A stretch of DNA of 64,000 bases from Methylibium rhizosphaerae. GTDB lineage: Bacteria > Pseudomonadota > Gammaproteobacteria > Burkholderiales > Burkholderiaceae_C. The translations under genes and the position numbers were made by a program. How positions within the stretch are numbered: the first letter of the stretch is position 1; every line of letters begins with the position of its first letter. The stretch covers positions 124,001 to 188,000 of the forward strand of contig NZ_SWAR01000007.1 of NCBI RefSeq assembly GCF_006386545.1, given 5' to 3'. Below are positions 19,951 through 32,367 of the stretch, piece after piece. Below the pieces are notes generated by a model. It was not told where the DNA came from. It was given only the letters and a program-made list of their open reading frames with translations, and searched no databases.

Positions 19951-20952
19951 ATGATCCGCATCGGCATTTCCGGCTGGCGCTACGCGCCGTGGCGCGGCGT
20001 GTTCTACCCCAGGGGCCTGCGGCAGGACGACGAGCTGGCCTTTGCCTCCCGCGCGCTCGACAGCATCGAGATCAACGGCTCGTTCTATTCGCTGCAGCGC
20101 CCGGCGCTGTACCGGCACTGGCATGACCAGACGCCCGACGATTTCGTCTTTGCCGTCAAGGCGCCGCGCTACATCACCCACGTGCGCCGGCTCAAGGACA
20201 TCGAAACGCCGATGGCGAACTTCCTGGCCAGCGGCGTGCTGGCCCTGAACGCCAAGCTCGGTCCGATGCTGTGGCAGTTTCCGCCGAACTTCCATTTCAA
20301 GCCGGACCTGTTCGAGCCCTTCCTCGCCATGCTGCCGCACGACACCGAGGCGGCGCTGGACCTTGCGCGCGGTCATGCGCCCTTCATGCGCGAACGCTCG
20401 TGGCTCGATATCGACCGCAGGCGGCCGCTGCGGCACGCGGTGGAGATCCGGCATGAAAGCTTTCTCGACGAGGCCTTCGTGCGGCTGCTGCGCCGCTACC
20501 GCGTGGCGCTGGTGGTGGCCGACACGGCCGGCAAGTGGCCTTACAAGGAGGACGTGTCGGCCGACTTCGTGTACCTGCGGCTGCACGGCGACAAGGAGAT
20601 CTACGCCAGCGGCTACGGCGCGGCCGCGCTGGAGCGCTGGGCCGGGCGCATCCGCGCCTGGAGCAACGGCGCGCAGCCGGACGACGCTCACCTCATCAGC
20701 CAGCGGCCGCCGCCGGCGCGCAAGCACCGCCACGTGTTCTGCTACTTCGACAACGACATCAAGGTCCGGGCGCCGTTCGACGCGGCCAACCTGGCGCGGC
20801 TGCTGGGCGTGCCGCACGCGCTCGATGCACAGGGCCGCTTCGAAGTCGCGTTGCCTGCGCCGGCGCCTGCACGAAGCGAGCCGGCCCGCCGCCGTGCAGC
20901 GCTTGCGAAATCCGACCTGAAACAACGCGGAGGCGCCGCACATGCCCGCTGA
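19951..20952 (+). CDS. DUF72 family protein
   Basis: A 333-residue DUF72 protein, a TIM-barrel-like family of unknown activity. It shows the family opening IRIGISGWRYAPWRGVFYP, EINGSFYSLQRP, FVFAVKAPRYITHV, and the closing VYLRLHGDKEIYASGY and CYFDNDI. The last 50 residues are a low-complexity Arg/Ala-rich tail whose reality depends on the downstream stop. It lies between the queF-SET pair and dapC, all on the plus strand with short gaps. DUF72 proteins have been linked to nucleotide or sugar-phosphate chemistry only speculatively. Confidence 0.88.
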   Translation: MIRIGISGWRYAPWRGVFYPRGLRQDDELAFASRALDSIEINGSFYSLQRPALYRHWHDQTPDDFVFAVKAPRYITHVRRLKDIETPMANFLASGVLALNAKLGPMLWQFPPNFHFKPDLFEPFLAMLPHDTEAALDLARGHAPFMRERSWLDIDRRRPLRHAVEIRHESFLDEAFVRLLRRYRVALVVADTAGKWPYKEDVSADFVYLRLHGDKEIYASGYGAAALERWAGRIRAWSNGAQPDDAHLISQRPPPARKHRHVFCYFDNDIKVRAPFDAANLARLLGVPHALDAQGRFEVALPAPAPARSEPARRRAALAKSDLKQRGGAAHAR

Positions 20953-20963
20953 TAATCGGGCCC

Positions 20964-22166
20964 ATGAATCCCCTGCTCTCCCGCCTGCAACCCTATCCTT
21001 TCGAAAGGCTGCGCGAGTTGACGCGCGGCGTGACAGCCAACCCGCAGTACCGCACCATCAGCCTGGGCATCGGCGAACCGAAGCATCCGACACCCGCCTT
21101 CATTCGCGAAGCGCTGAGCGCCGCGCTCGACGGCCTGGCCAGCTACCCCGCCACCGCCGGTGAACCGGCCCTGCGCGAAGCCTGCGCCGGCTGGATGCAG
21201 CGCCGCTACGGCATCACGCTCGACGCGGCCACCCAGGTGCTGCCGGTGAACGGTTCGCGCGAGGCGCTGTTCGCGCTGGCGCAGACGGTGATCGACCCGA
21301 CCCGCGAGGGTGCCACCGTGGTCTGCCCCAACCCGTTCTATCAAATCTACGAAGGCGCGGCGCTGCTGGCCGGCGCGCAGACCGCCTTTGCCAACAGCGA
21401 CCCGGCCCGCAACTTCGCAGCCGACTGGTCGGCCATTGACGAGGCCACCTGGTCGCGCACCCAGCTCGTCTACGTGTGCTCGCCCGGCAACCCCACCGGC
21501 GCGGTGATGCCGCTGGCCGAATGGGAAAGGCTGTTCGAACTGAGCGACCGCCACGGCTTCGTGATCGCCTCGGACGAGTGCTATTCGGAGATCTATTTCC
21601 GCGACGAGGCGCCGCTCGGCGGGCTCGAAGCGGCGGCCCGGCTCGGCCGCAGCGACTTCCGCCGGCTCATCGCGCTCACCAGCCTGTCGAAACGCTCCAA
21701 CGTGCCGGGGCTGCGCTCGGGTTTCGTGGCGGGCGATGCCAGCCTGCTCAAGGCCTTCCTGCTCTACCGCACCTACCACGGCAGCGCCATGAGCCCGGCA
21801 GTGCAGCGGGCCAGCGTCGCCGCCTGGAACGACGAGGCGCACGTGGTGGCCAACCGCGAGCTGTACCGCCGCAAGTTCGCCCAGGTCACGCCGATGCTGG
21901 CCGAGGCAATGGAAGTGGCCCTGCCCGATGCGAGCTTCTACCTGTGGGCCAAGGTGCCGGATCGCCTGTGGGGCGCATCCGACACGAGCTTCGCCCGCGA
22001 ACTGCTCGCTCAATACAATGTCGCGGTACTTCCTGGCAGCTATCTCGCACGCGAGGCGCACGGCATCAATCCAGGCGCCGGCCGCATCCGCATGGCGCTG
22101 GTGGCAGGCGTGGACGAATGCGTCGAGGCCGCCGAGCGCATCGTGTCCTTCATCCGATCCAACTGA
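20964..22166 (+). CDS. dapC: Succinyldiaminopimelate transaminase
   Basis: A 400-residue class I/II PLP aminotransferase, assigned as DapC, which makes N-succinyl-LL-diaminopimelate from the keto acid in lysine and peptidoglycan synthesis. Family features include [37 protein letters not shown], and the PLP-lysine region [16 protein letters not shown]. The specific assignment rests on dapD and dapE just downstream. The start is the ATG after a weak Shine-Dalgarno; upstream codons in this frame overlap the DUF72 gene and are ignored. dapD begins 13 bases after its stop. Confidence 0.93.
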   Translation: MNPLLSRLQPYPFERLRELTRGVTANPQYRTISLGIGEPKHPTPAFIREALSAALDGLASYPATAGEPALREACAGWMQRRYGITLDAATQVLPVNGSREALFALAQTVIDPTREGATVVCPNPFYQIYEGAALLAGAQTAFANSDPARNFAADWSAIDEATWSRTQLVYVCSPGNPTGAVMPLAEWERLFELSDRHGFVIASDECYSEIYFRDEAPLGGLEAAARLGRSDFRRLIALTSLSKRSNVPGLRSGFVAGDASLLKAFLLYRTYHGSAMSPAVQRASVAAWNDEAHVVANRELYRRKFAQVTPMLAEAMEVALPDASFYLWAKVPDRLWGASDTSFARELLAQYNVAVLPGSYLAREAHGINPGAGRIRMALVAGVDECVEAAERIVSFIRSN

Positions 22167-22179
22167 ACCGAGCAGCACC

Positions 22180-23001
22180 ATGTCGCAAGACCAACTTCAG
22201 AGCACCATCGACCTGGCCTGGGAAGGCCGCGCCCAGATCACCCCGACCTCGGCACCCGAGGTGCGCAAGGCCGTCGATCAGGTCATCGGCGACCTGAACA
22301 GCGGCCGCCGCCGCGTCGCCGAGAAGATCAACGGCGAGTGGGTCACCCACCAGTGGCTCAAGAAGGCGGTGCTGCTGTCGTTCCGTCTCAACGACAACCA
22401 CCTCATGCGAGCCGGCCAGCTGGGCTTCTTCGACAAGGTGCCCACCAAGTTCTCCGACATGAGCGAGGAAGAGCTGCGCACCAGCGGCGTCCGCGTGGTG
22501 CCGCCGGCCGTGGCGCGGCGCGGCAGCTACCTGGCCAAGAACGTGGTGCTGATGCCCTCGTACGTGAACATCGGCGCCTATGTCGATGAAGGCACCATGG
22601 TCGATACCTGGGCCACCGTGGGCTCGTGCGCGCAGATCGGCAAGAACGTGCACCTGTCCGGCGGCGTCGGTATCGGCGGCGTGCTCGAGCCGCTGCAGGC
22701 CAACCCGACCATCATCGAGGACAACTGCTTCATCGGCGCGCGCTCCGAGGTGGTCGAAGGCGTGATCGTCGAGGAGAACTCGGTGATCTCGATGGGCGTG
22801 TACATCGGCCAGAGCACGCCGATCTACGACCGTGAGAAGGACGAGGTCACCTATGGCCGCATTCCGGCCGGCTCGGTGGTGATCAGCGGCAGCATGCCCA
22901 AGGCCGGCGGCAAGTACAGCCTGTATTGCGCGGTGATCGTCAAGCGCGTGGACGCGCAGACCCGCGCCAAGACCAGCATCAACGACCTGCTGCGCGCCTG
23001 A
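22180..23001 (+). CDS. dapD: Tetrahydrodipicolinate N-succinyltransferase
   Basis: A 273-residue trimeric left-handed beta-helix enzyme that transfers succinyl from succinyl-CoA to tetrahydrodipicolinate. An N-terminal helical domain (to about 100) precedes hexapeptide repeats ([20 protein letters not shown] and onward, [27 protein letters not shown]). The length matches the family (about 274). It sits between dapC and the PilT/PilU-type gene, 52 bases before the latter. Confidence 0.97.
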   Translation: MSQDQLQSTIDLAWEGRAQITPTSAPEVRKAVDQVIGDLNSGRRRVAEKINGEWVTHQWLKKAVLLSFRLNDNHLMRAGQLGFFDKVPTKFSDMSEEELRTSGVRVVPPAVARRGSYLAKNVVLMPSYVNIGAYVDEGTMVDTWATVGSCAQIGKNVHLSGGVGIGGVLEPLQANPTIIEDNCFIGARSEVVEGVIVEENSVISMGVYIGQSTPIYDREKDEVTYGRIPAGSVVISGSMPKAGGKYSLYCAVIVKRVDAQTRAKTSINDLLRA

Positions 23002-26246
<3,245 letters not shown>

Positions 26247-26252
26247 CGGCGC

Positions 26253-27491
26253 TCAACCCGCCAGGCGGGCGAAGGCCTGCTCGAAGTCGGCTTGCAGGTC
26301 GGCGTAGTCCTCGATGCCCACCGACACGCGCACCAGCGAGTCGGCAATGCCCATGTCCTTGCGTTGCGCCGGGCCCATCTCCCAGAAGATGGTGTGGGCC
26401 ACCGGGATGGCCAGCGTGCGGGCATCGCCCAGGTGGCTGGACTTGATGACCAGCTCCAGCGCATCGAGCAGCGCAAAGCAGTCGACGCCGTCCTTCAGCT
26501 CGAAGCTCAGCAGCGCACCGAAGGCCTTGAACAACCGCGCGGAGCGTTCGTGTTCGGCATGGCCGGCGAGCCCCGGGTAATGCACCGCCGCCACCTGCGG
26601 TTGCGCAGCCAGCCATTGCGACAGGCGCATCGCGTTGTCGCAAGCCCGGTCCATGCGCAGGCCCAGGGTTTCGGCGCCCCGCGCGATGCGGTGCGCATGC
26701 TCGGCCGACAGCGTGCCGCCCATGTCGCGCAGGCCCTTCTTCCTGATCTGCTGCAGACCCCAGCCGGCCGCGTTTCCCTTGCGGTAGGCCGCGGCGATGT
26801 TGGGATAGGCCGACCAGTCGAACAGCCCGGTGTCGGATACTGCGCCGCCCAGCGCGTCGCCATGGCCGCAGATCGCCTTGGTGAGCGAGTTCACCACCAG
26901 CGAGGCGCCCACCGCCTTGGGGCGGAAGAGGTAGGGCGTGGTCATGGTGTTGTCCACCACGTAGACCAGGCCCCGCGCCCCGCACAGCGCACCGATGCCT
27001 TCGAGGTCGGCCACCTGGGTGCGCGGATTGGCGATGGTCTCGACGAACACCATGCGCGTGTTCGGCTTGAGCGCCGCTTCGATCTGCGGGGCGTCGGTGG
27101 CATCGGCCAGCGTCACCTCGACGCCGATGCCCTCGAGCGTCTGCAGCAGGCTGTTGGTGTTGCCGAACAGGTACTTGCTCGAAACCACATGGTCGCCGCG
27201 CTTGAGCAGGGTGAGGAACACCGCCGCAACTGCGGCCATGCCGGTGCCGAAGCTCACCGTGCCAACGGCGTCTTCCATCAGGCTGACCTTGGCTTCGAGT
27301 GCCTGCGAGGTCGGGTTGCCCTGGCGGCCATACACATGGCCGGCCTTTTCGCCCTGGAACACGGCCGCCAGCTCCCTGGCGGTGCGGTAGCCGAAGGCCA
27401 CCGCCGTGTGCATGGGCTTGTGCACCGCGCCGTGTTCGATTTCCGCCTGGCGGTCGGCATGTAGGATCGCCGTCGTCAGCCCTTTTTTCAC
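26253..27491 (-). CDS. Cystathionine gamma-synthase family enzyme
   Basis: A 412-residue trans-sulfuration PLP enzyme. YGRQGNPT (54-61), FGTGMAAVAAV, VVDNTM and NSLTKAICGHGDALGG with the PLP lysine at about 205 are clear. The family includes cystathionine gamma-synthase, O-acylhomoserine sulfhydrylases and methionine gamma-lyase, and motifs do not decide which. The start is a GTG (VKKGLTTAILHADR) preceded by AGGAG at eight bases; the much longer open frame upstream is antisense to the ABC-F gene. The divergent ABC-F start is only 48 bases away. Confidence 0.9.
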   Translation of the reverse strand: MKKGLTTAILHADRQAEIEHGAVHKPMHTAVAFGYRTARELAAVFQGEKAGHVYGRQGNPTSQALEAKVSLMEDAVGTVSFGTGMAAVAAVFLTLLKRGDHVVSSKYLFGNTNSLLQTLEGIGVEVTLADATDAPQIEAALKPNTRMVFVETIANPRTQVADLEGIGALCGARGLVYVVDNTMTTPYLFRPKAVGASLVVNSLTKAICGHGDALGGAVSDTGLFDWSAYPNIAAAYRKGNAAGWGLQQIRKKGLRDMGGTLSAEHAHRIARGAETLGLRMDRACDNAMRLSQWLAAQPQVAAVHYPGLAGHAEHERSARLFKAFGALLSFELKDGVDCFALLDALELVIKSSHLGDARTLAIPVAHTIFWEMGPAQRKDMGIADSLVRVSVGIEDYADLQADFEQAFARLAG

Positions 27492-27539
27492 TCTCGTTCT
27501 CCTGCTGGTGCGGGCCCCTGCCCGCTTGCTGCCACATCG

Positions 27540-29486
27540 ATGATTGTCCTCAAGAATGTCACGCTGCGGCGTGGGCCCAAGGTTGTGCTCGAACAAGCGA
27601 GCGTCACGCTGCATGCCGGCGAGAAGGTTTCCCTCGTCGGGCGCAACGGCGCGGGCAAGTCCTCGTTGTTCGCGCTGCTGACCGACCGCCTGCACGCCGA
27701 CGCCGGCGACGTGAGCCTGCCGGCGCGCTGGCGCCTGGCCGAAGTGGCGCAGTCCATGCCCGAGACGGAACAGAGCGCCACCGACTTCGTGCTCGAGGGC
27801 GACACCCGGCTCACCGAAGCGCAGCAGCAGCTGGCCCGGGCCGAGGCCGGAGACGACGGCCATGCCATCGCCGAGGCGCATGCGGCGCTGGCCGAGGCCG
27901 GTGCCTTCGATGCCAGGGCCCGCGCGCAGGCGCTGCTCCTGGGCCTGGGCTTCAAGGTGAACCAGCTCGCGTCGCCGGTGAACAGCTTTTCCGGCGGCTG
28001 GCGCATGCGCCTGCAGCTGGCGCGCGCGCTGATGTGCCCGGCCGACCTGCTGCTGCTGGACGAACCCACCAACCACCTGGACCTCGATGCGCTGGTGTGG
28101 CTGGAGAACTGGCTGCAGCGTTATGAGGGCACGCTGCTGGTCATCAGCCACGACCGCGAATTCCTCGACGCCATCACCCGGGTGACGCTCCACCTTGAAG
28201 ACGCCCAGCTGACCCGCTACAGCGGCAACTACACCGCCTTCGAGGCGATGTGGGCCGAGCGGCTGGTGCAGCAGCAGGCGGCCTACGAGCGCCAGCAGGA
28301 CCGCGTGGCCCACCTGCAGCGCTTCATCGACCGCTTCAAGGCCAAGGCCACCAAGGCCAAGCAGGCGCAAAGCCGCGTGAAGGCGCTCGAGCGCATGGAA
28401 AAGCTGGCGCCGGTGCTCACCGCAAGCGACTTCGCCTTCGAATTCCGCCCGCCGGAGAGCCTGCCCAACCCGATGCTGGCGATGCGCGACGTGGTCTGCG
28501 GCTACCGGGCGGCCGACGGCCGCGAGCTGCCCATCGTGAGCGGCATCAACCGGTCGGTGCTGCCCGGCCAGCGCATCGGCATCCTCGGCGCCAACGGCCA
28601 GGGGAAGTCCACCCTGGTGAAGACGCTGGCGCGCATGCAGCCGGCGCTGGGCGGCACGGTGACCGAAGGCAAGGGCCTGGCCATCGGCTACTTCGCCCAG
28701 CAGGAGATGGACGTGCTGCGACCCGACGAAGGGCCGCTCGCCCACATGGTGCGGCTGGCCAAGGAGGTGTCGCCGCAGGCGCGAGAGCAGGACCTGCGCA
28801 CCTTCCTCGGCAGCTTCCGCTTCCCGGCCGACATGGTCTACCAGGAGGTCGGTTCCCTGTCGGGCGGCGAGAAGGCCCGCCTCGTGCTCGCGATGCTGGT
28901 GTGGCAGCGCCCCAACCTGCTGCTGCTCGACGAACCCACCAACCACCTCGACCTCAACACCCGCGAGGCGCTGAGCATGGCCCTCAACGAATACGAGGGC
29001 ACCGTCATGCTGGTGAGCCACGACCGGGCGCTGCTGCGCGAGGTGTGCGACGAGTTCTGGCTCGTTTCGGGCGGCAGGCTGGAGCCCTTCGACGGCGACC
29101 TCGACGACTACCAGCGCTGGCTGCTCGACAACGCCCGCGAGCAGGCCCTCGCACTGCGCGAGCAGTCGGCGGCCGAAACCCCTGCAGCACCGGCTGCCGC
29201 CGGCGGCAACCGCCGCGACGAGCGCAAGGCCGCCGCCCAGGCCCGGCAGAAGCTGGCCGAACAGGCGAAACCGCTGAAGGTGGAGCTGGCCGCCGTCGAG
29301 AAGCGCCTGGCCCAGGCCACCGAGGAGCGCGACGGCCTGTTCGCCGCGCTGGCCGACCCCGGCCTGCCCGCCGCAAGACAGGCCGAGCATGGCAAGCGAC
29401 TCAAGCAGCTGGCCACGCAGATCGACGAACTCGAAGCCCGCTGGCTGGAGCTGGGCGAGGCGATCGAATCGCTCACCCAAGGCTGA
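27540..29486 (+). CDS. ABC-F ATPase (YheS/Uup-like)
   Basis: A 648-residue soluble ABC-F protein with two nucleotide-binding domains and no membrane segments; such proteins act on the ribosome. Walker A is GRNGAGKS (34-41) and GANGQGKS (350-357); the signatures are FSGGW and LSGGEK; both Walker B sites are LLLDEPTNHLDL. The P-site interaction motif linker, rich in Arg/Lys/Gln, spans about 245-300. A C-terminal charged coiled coil (about 570-640) resembles YheS/Uup tails. It is likely a housekeeping translation factor rather than an antibiotic-resistance protein, judged by family. Confidence 0.92.
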   Translation: MIVLKNVTLRRGPKVVLEQASVTLHAGEKVSLVGRNGAGKSSLFALLTDRLHADAGDVSLPARWRLAEVAQSMPETEQSATDFVLEGDTRLTEAQQQLARAEAGDDGHAIAEAHAALAEAGAFDARARAQALLLGLGFKVNQLASPVNSFSGGWRMRLQLARALMCPADLLLLDEPTNHLDLDALVWLENWLQRYEGTLLVISHDREFLDAITRVTLHLEDAQLTRYSGNYTAFEAMWAERLVQQQAAYERQQDRVAHLQRFIDRFKAKATKAKQAQSRVKALERMEKLAPVLTASDFAFEFRPPESLPNPMLAMRDVVCGYRAADGRELPIVSGINRSVLPGQRIGILGANGQGKSTLVKTLARMQPALGGTVTEGKGLAIGYFAQQEMDVLRPDEGPLAHMVRLAKEVSPQAREQDLRTFLGSFRFPADMVYQEVGSLSGGEKARLVLAMLVWQRPNLLLLDEPTNHLDLNTREALSMALNEYEGTVMLVSHDRALLREVCDEFWLVSGGRLEPFDGDLDDYQRWLLDNAREQALALREQSAAETPAAPAAAGGNRRDERKAAAQARQKLAEQAKPLKVELAAVEKRLAQATEERDGLFAALADPGLPAARQAEHGKRLKQLATQIDELEARWLELGEAIESLTQG

Positions 29487-29550
29487 GTACAGCGCATCGC
29501 ATCGGTGGGTCACGGCGAGCAGCCGTTCCCGTTCGCCACCTGCCTGCCGC

Positions 29551-29574
29551 AATTAAATTGCTTGCAATTTAATT
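29551..29574. promoter_or_regulatory. OhrR operator (11-bp inverted repeat)
   Basis: AATTAAATTGC (29551-29561) and GCAATTTAATT (29564-29574) are perfect inverted arms around TT. Their AT-rich AATTAAATTG core resembles published OhrR boxes. The site overlaps the -35 of the ohrR promoter, so binding would block transcription of the regulator and, if co-transcribed, ohr. Confidence 0.75.
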
Positions 29575-29590
29575 TTGTACAGCCTATAGT
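29562..29590 (+). promoter_or_regulatory. Sigma-70 promoter of ohrR
   Basis: A TTGCAA -35 (29562-29567) and a TATAGT -10 (29585-29590) are separated by 17 bases. The -35 lies within the operator repeat. The ohrR ATG begins at 29598, seven bases after the -10, so the transcript would have almost no leader. Confidence 0.65.
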
Positions 29591-29597
29591 CTCGCCC

Positions 29598-30104
29598 ATG
29601 GTCACCAAGCGTCAATCAGCCACCCCCTCCCGCATGCCGGCCGGCGCGATGCTGCATCTCGACAATCAGCTGTGCTTCGCGCTGTATTCGAGCTCGCTCA
29701 CCATGACCAAGCTCTACAAGCCGGTGCTCGACAAACTGGGCCTCACCTATCCGCAATACCTGGTGATGCTGGCCCTGTGGGAGCGCGACGGCCTCACCGT
29801 CAGCGAACTCGGCGAGCGCCTGTTCCTCGACTCCGGCACGCTGACCCCGCTGCTCAAGCGCATGGAAACCTCGGGCCTCGTCCAGCGTGAACGCGCCCGC
29901 GAAGACGAGCGCCGGGTCATCGTGAGCCTTTCGCCCGCGGGCCGGCGCATGAAGGAAGGCGCGCATGCGGTGCCGGAAGAGATCCTGTGCGCCACCCAGT
30001 GCAGCCTCGAAGAAGTGATCGAGCTCACCCAGCGCCTGCACCGGCTGCGCAAGAGCCTGGCGCAGCACCTCGAACCCGGGCTCGTGGCCGCCAGGTCGGC
30101 CTGA
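29598..30104 (+). CDS. ohrR: MarR-family organic peroxide sensor
   Basis: A 168-residue MarR-family repressor assigned as OhrR. The redox-sensing cysteine is in [22 protein letters not shown] (about residue 26); oxidation by organic hydroperoxides would release DNA. The winged-helix core follows ([42 protein letters not shown]...). The start at 29598 has no Shine-Dalgarno and sits just past the -10; an in-frame ATG at 29634 also lacks one. ohr is next, 49 bases downstream, as is usual for this regulator and its target. Confidence 0.92.
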   Translation: MVTKRQSATPSRMPAGAMLHLDNQLCFALYSSSLTMTKLYKPVLDKLGLTYPQYLVMLALWERDGLTVSELGERLFLDSGTLTPLLKRMETSGLVQRERAREDERRVIVSLSPAGRRMKEGAHAVPEEILCATQCSLEEVIELTQRLHRLRKSLAQHLEPGLVAARSA

Positions 30105-30153
30105 GCCTTTCCCCGCAGTACCTCTACGTCAACCCACCCCCACAGGAGCAAGC

Positions 30154-30579
30154 ATGGCCCTCGAAAAAGTCCTCTACACCGCCCACGCCACCGCCACCGG
30201 CGGCCGCCAGGGCAGCGCCAAGTCGTCCGACGGCGCGCTGCAAGTCGAACTGAGCACGCCGCGTGAACTGGGCGGCGCAGGCGGCCCGGGCACCAACCCC
30301 GAGCAGCTGTTCGCGGCCGGCTACTCGGCCTGCTTCATCGGCGCGATGAAGGCCGTGGCCGCCAAGCAGAAGATCGCCCTGCCGGCCGACGTGAGCATCG
30401 ACGGCAGCGTGGGCATCGGCCCCATCCCCAACGGCTTCGGCATCCAGGCCGAGCTGAAGATCTCGCTGCCGGGCATGGACCGCGCTGCGGCACAGGCCCT
30501 GGTGGACGCTGCGCACCAGGTGTGCCCGTACTCGAACGCCACTCGCGGCAACATCGACGTGACGCTCACGCTGGTCTGA
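30154..30579 (+). CDS. ohr: Organic hydroperoxide resistance protein
   Basis: A 141-residue Ohr/OsmC-fold thiol peroxidase that reduces organic hydroperoxides. Both catalytic cysteines are present: Cys 60 in [10 protein letters not shown] and Cys 124 in [25 protein letters not shown] is the Ohr subgroup pattern, which separates it from OsmC. The start follows an AGGAG site. It is preceded by ohrR and followed by a strong terminator. Confidence 0.96.
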   Translation: MALEKVLYTAHATATGGRQGSAKSSDGALQVELSTPRELGGAGGPGTNPEQLFAAGYSACFIGAMKAVAAKQKIALPADVSIDGSVGIGPIPNGFGIQAELKISLPGMDRAAAQALVDAAHQVCPYSNATRGNIDVTLTLV

Positions 30580-30598
30580 CCTGCACACGGCCCACGCA

Positions 30599-30637
30599 GG
30601 CCGCGCGCCGAGCCCAACCTCGGCGCGCGGCCTTTTT
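30599..30637 (+). terminator. Rho-independent terminator after ohr
   Basis: A perfect 14-bp GC-rich stem (30599-30612 with 30619-30632) encloses a six-base loop CCCAAC and is followed by TTTTT at 30633-30637. It lies 20 bases after the ohr stop, between convergent ohr and asparaginase. Confidence 0.9.
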
Positions 30638-30641
30638 CATT

Positions 30642-31592
30642 TCAGCGCGGCGCGCCTTCGAGCAGCTGCAGCAGCAGCTCCACACGCGCCTGCACCGGTG
30701 TGAGCGTGCCGGCCGACGGCAGCGCATCGCCCGGCTTGGCCAGAACGGCGCCGGCACCGACGCGGGTGCTGCGCAACACCTTCACGCCTTGCGCCTGGGC
30801 GCGCAGCAGGGCCGCTTCGACCTCGTGATGCACGGTGCCATTGCCGGTGGCCGCCACCACCAGCCCGTCGACGCCATCGCGCACGAGCGCGTCGACCAGG
30901 CGGCCGTCGGCGCCTGCATGGCTGAAGACGATCTCCACCCGGGGCCACTCGCGGCGCTCCAGCGGCGCAAGGCCCACCGACCTGGCAACCGGCCACGGGC
31001 GCAACTGCCGCAATACGCCCTCCTCCAACCAGCCCAGCGGCCCGGCGTCGCCGGCACTGAAGGCATCGGTCCGGTACGAATGCGTCTTGCGCATCTCGCC
31101 GGCGACCCACACGGCGCCGGACAGCACGGCCAGCACGCCGCGGGCCTCGGGATGGCAGGCCACGGACACGGCGTCGAGCACGTTCTGCGGACCGTCGGCC
31201 AGCAGGGCCGTTGCCGGCCGCATGGCGGCGGCCAGCACCACCGGCCTGGCCGGAGCCAGCACCCGGTGCAGCAGGTAGCCGGTTTCCTCCAGGGTGTCGG
31301 TGCCGTGGGTGATGACCACCCCGCCCACGTCCGGGCGATCGAGGTGGAAGGCCACCCGTTGCGCCAGCAGGCGCCAGGTGGCGAAGTCCATGTCCTTGCT
31401 GTCGAGCTGCGCGACCTGCTCCACCTCGAGCGGCACGCCGGCCAGGGCAGGCACCCGGGCCACCAGCTGGGCCACACCCAGCTGCGCCGCGGTGTAGCCG
31501 ATGTTGTCGCCCGCCTCGGCCGTGCCGGCAATGGTGCCGCCCGTCCCGAGGATCACGGTCTTGGCGGCTGAATTCTTCGAGATGCTTTGCAT
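30642..31592 (-). CDS. L-asparaginase
   Basis: A 316-residue asparaginase/glutaminase-family enzyme that hydrolyses asparagine to aspartate and ammonia. The first active-site triad element GTGGTIAG (catalytic Thr near 20) and the second, THGTDTLEET, are clear, with SKDMDF and MRPATALLADGPQN between. No signal peptide is seen, so it is probably cytoplasmic. The start lies 11 bases from the LexA box shared with the divergent lexA gene. The Shine-Dalgarno is weak (TCCCTGAA). Confidence 0.92.
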   Translation of the reverse strand: MQSISKNSAAKTVILGTGGTIAGTAEAGDNIGYTAAQLGVAQLVARVPALAGVPLEVEQVAQLDSKDMDFATWRLLAQRVAFHLDRPDVGGVVITHGTDTLEETGYLLHRVLAPARPVVLAAAMRPATALLADGPQNVLDAVSVACHPEARGVLAVLSGAVWVAGEMRKTHSYRTDAFSAGDAGPLGWLEEGVLRQLRPWPVARSVGLAPLERREWPRVEIVFSHAGADGRLVDALVRDGVDGLVVAATGNGTVHHEVEAALLRAQAQGVKVLRSTRVGAGAVLAKPGDALPSAGTLTPVQARVELLLQLLEGAPR

Positions 31593-31603
31593 TTCAGGGA
31601 AAG

Positions 31604-31619
31604 CTGGATAAAAATACAG
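31604..31619. promoter_or_regulatory. LexA (SOS) box
   Basis: CTGGATAAAAATACAG differs from the CTGT-N8-ACAG consensus at one base. It lies between lexA and the divergent asparaginase gene. A weaker second site, CTGG-N8-CCAG, follows at 31623-31638. Autoregulation of lexA through tandem boxes is the expected arrangement. Confidence 0.8.
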
Positions 31620-31677
31620 ATACTGGATGGATGACCAGCCGGGTCATTTCATGCGGAAAACCAAGAAGGACCGCCCC

Positions 31678-32367
31678 GTGGACGACGCCCCCAAACTCAC
31701 CGCCCGCCAGCAGCAGATCCTCGAGCTCATTCAGAGCAGCATCGAGCGCACCGGTGCACCGCCCACGCGTGCCGAGATCGCCGCCGAGCTCGGCTTCCGC
31801 TCCGCCAACGCAGCCGAAGAACACCTGCAGGCCCTGGCCCGCAAAGGCGTCATCGAGCTGGTGGGTGGAACCTCCCGCGGCATCCGGCTGAAGGATGCCA
31901 CACTGCGCTCGATCAATGCCTTGCGTCTGTCGGGCGCAGGGCTGCAGTTTTCTCTACCGCTGCCCAGCCTCGCTCAGCTGTCGCTGCCGCTGGTGGGCCG
32001 TGTGGCAGCAGGCCAACCGATCCTCGCCCAGGAGCACATCGACCAGACCTATGTGGTCGAGGCCAGCATGTTCCCGCGCCAGCCGGACTTCCTGCTCAAG
32101 GTGCGCGGCATGAGCATGCGCGATGCCGGCATCCTCGATGGCGACCTGCTCGCGGTGCAGCGTGCCAAGGAGGCCAAGAACGGCCAGATCGTCGTGGCGC
32201 GCCTGAACGACGAGGTCACCGTCAAGCGCTTCCGCCGCACCAAGGCCGGCATCGAACTGATCCCCGAGAACCCGGAGTTCAGCACCTTGCTGGTCACGCC
32301 CGAAAGCGGCGAATTCGAGCTCGAGGGCCTGGCCGTCGGCCTGATCCGCAACACCATGCTCATGTGA
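31678..32367 (+). CDS. lexA: SOS repressor LexA
   Basis: A 229-residue LexA from the GTG at 31678. The winged helix-turn-helix ([13 protein letters not shown] ... [14 protein letters not shown]) and the S24 self-cleavage domain are intact: cleavage bond Ala111-Gly112, catalytic Ser146 in [10 protein letters not shown] and Lys183 in DEVTVKRF. The GTG start leaves the short lead before LTARQ that the family normally has and is preceded by AAGGA. In-frame ATGs at 31627 and 31651 would overlap or crowd the second LexA box and lack good ribosome sites. The following Cdd1 gene overlaps its stop. Confidence 0.93.
   Translation: MDDAPKLTARQQQILELIQSSIERTGAPPTRAEIAAELGFRSANAAEEHLQALARKGVIELVGGTSRGIRLKDATLRSINALRLSGAGLQFSLPLPSLAQLSLPLVGRVAAGQPILAQEHIDQTYVVEASMFPRQPDFLLKVRGMSMRDAGILDGDLLAVQRAKEAKNGQIVVARLNDEVTVKRFRRTKAGIELIPENPEFSTLLVTPESGEFELEGLAVGLIRNTMLM

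Noticed and set aside
26253-29552. A 1,099-residue extension of the trans-sulfuration enzyme.
   Set aside because: The extra N-terminal portion is antisense to the ABC-F ATPase. The GTG at 27491 has AGGAG at good spacing and gives the normal family length.
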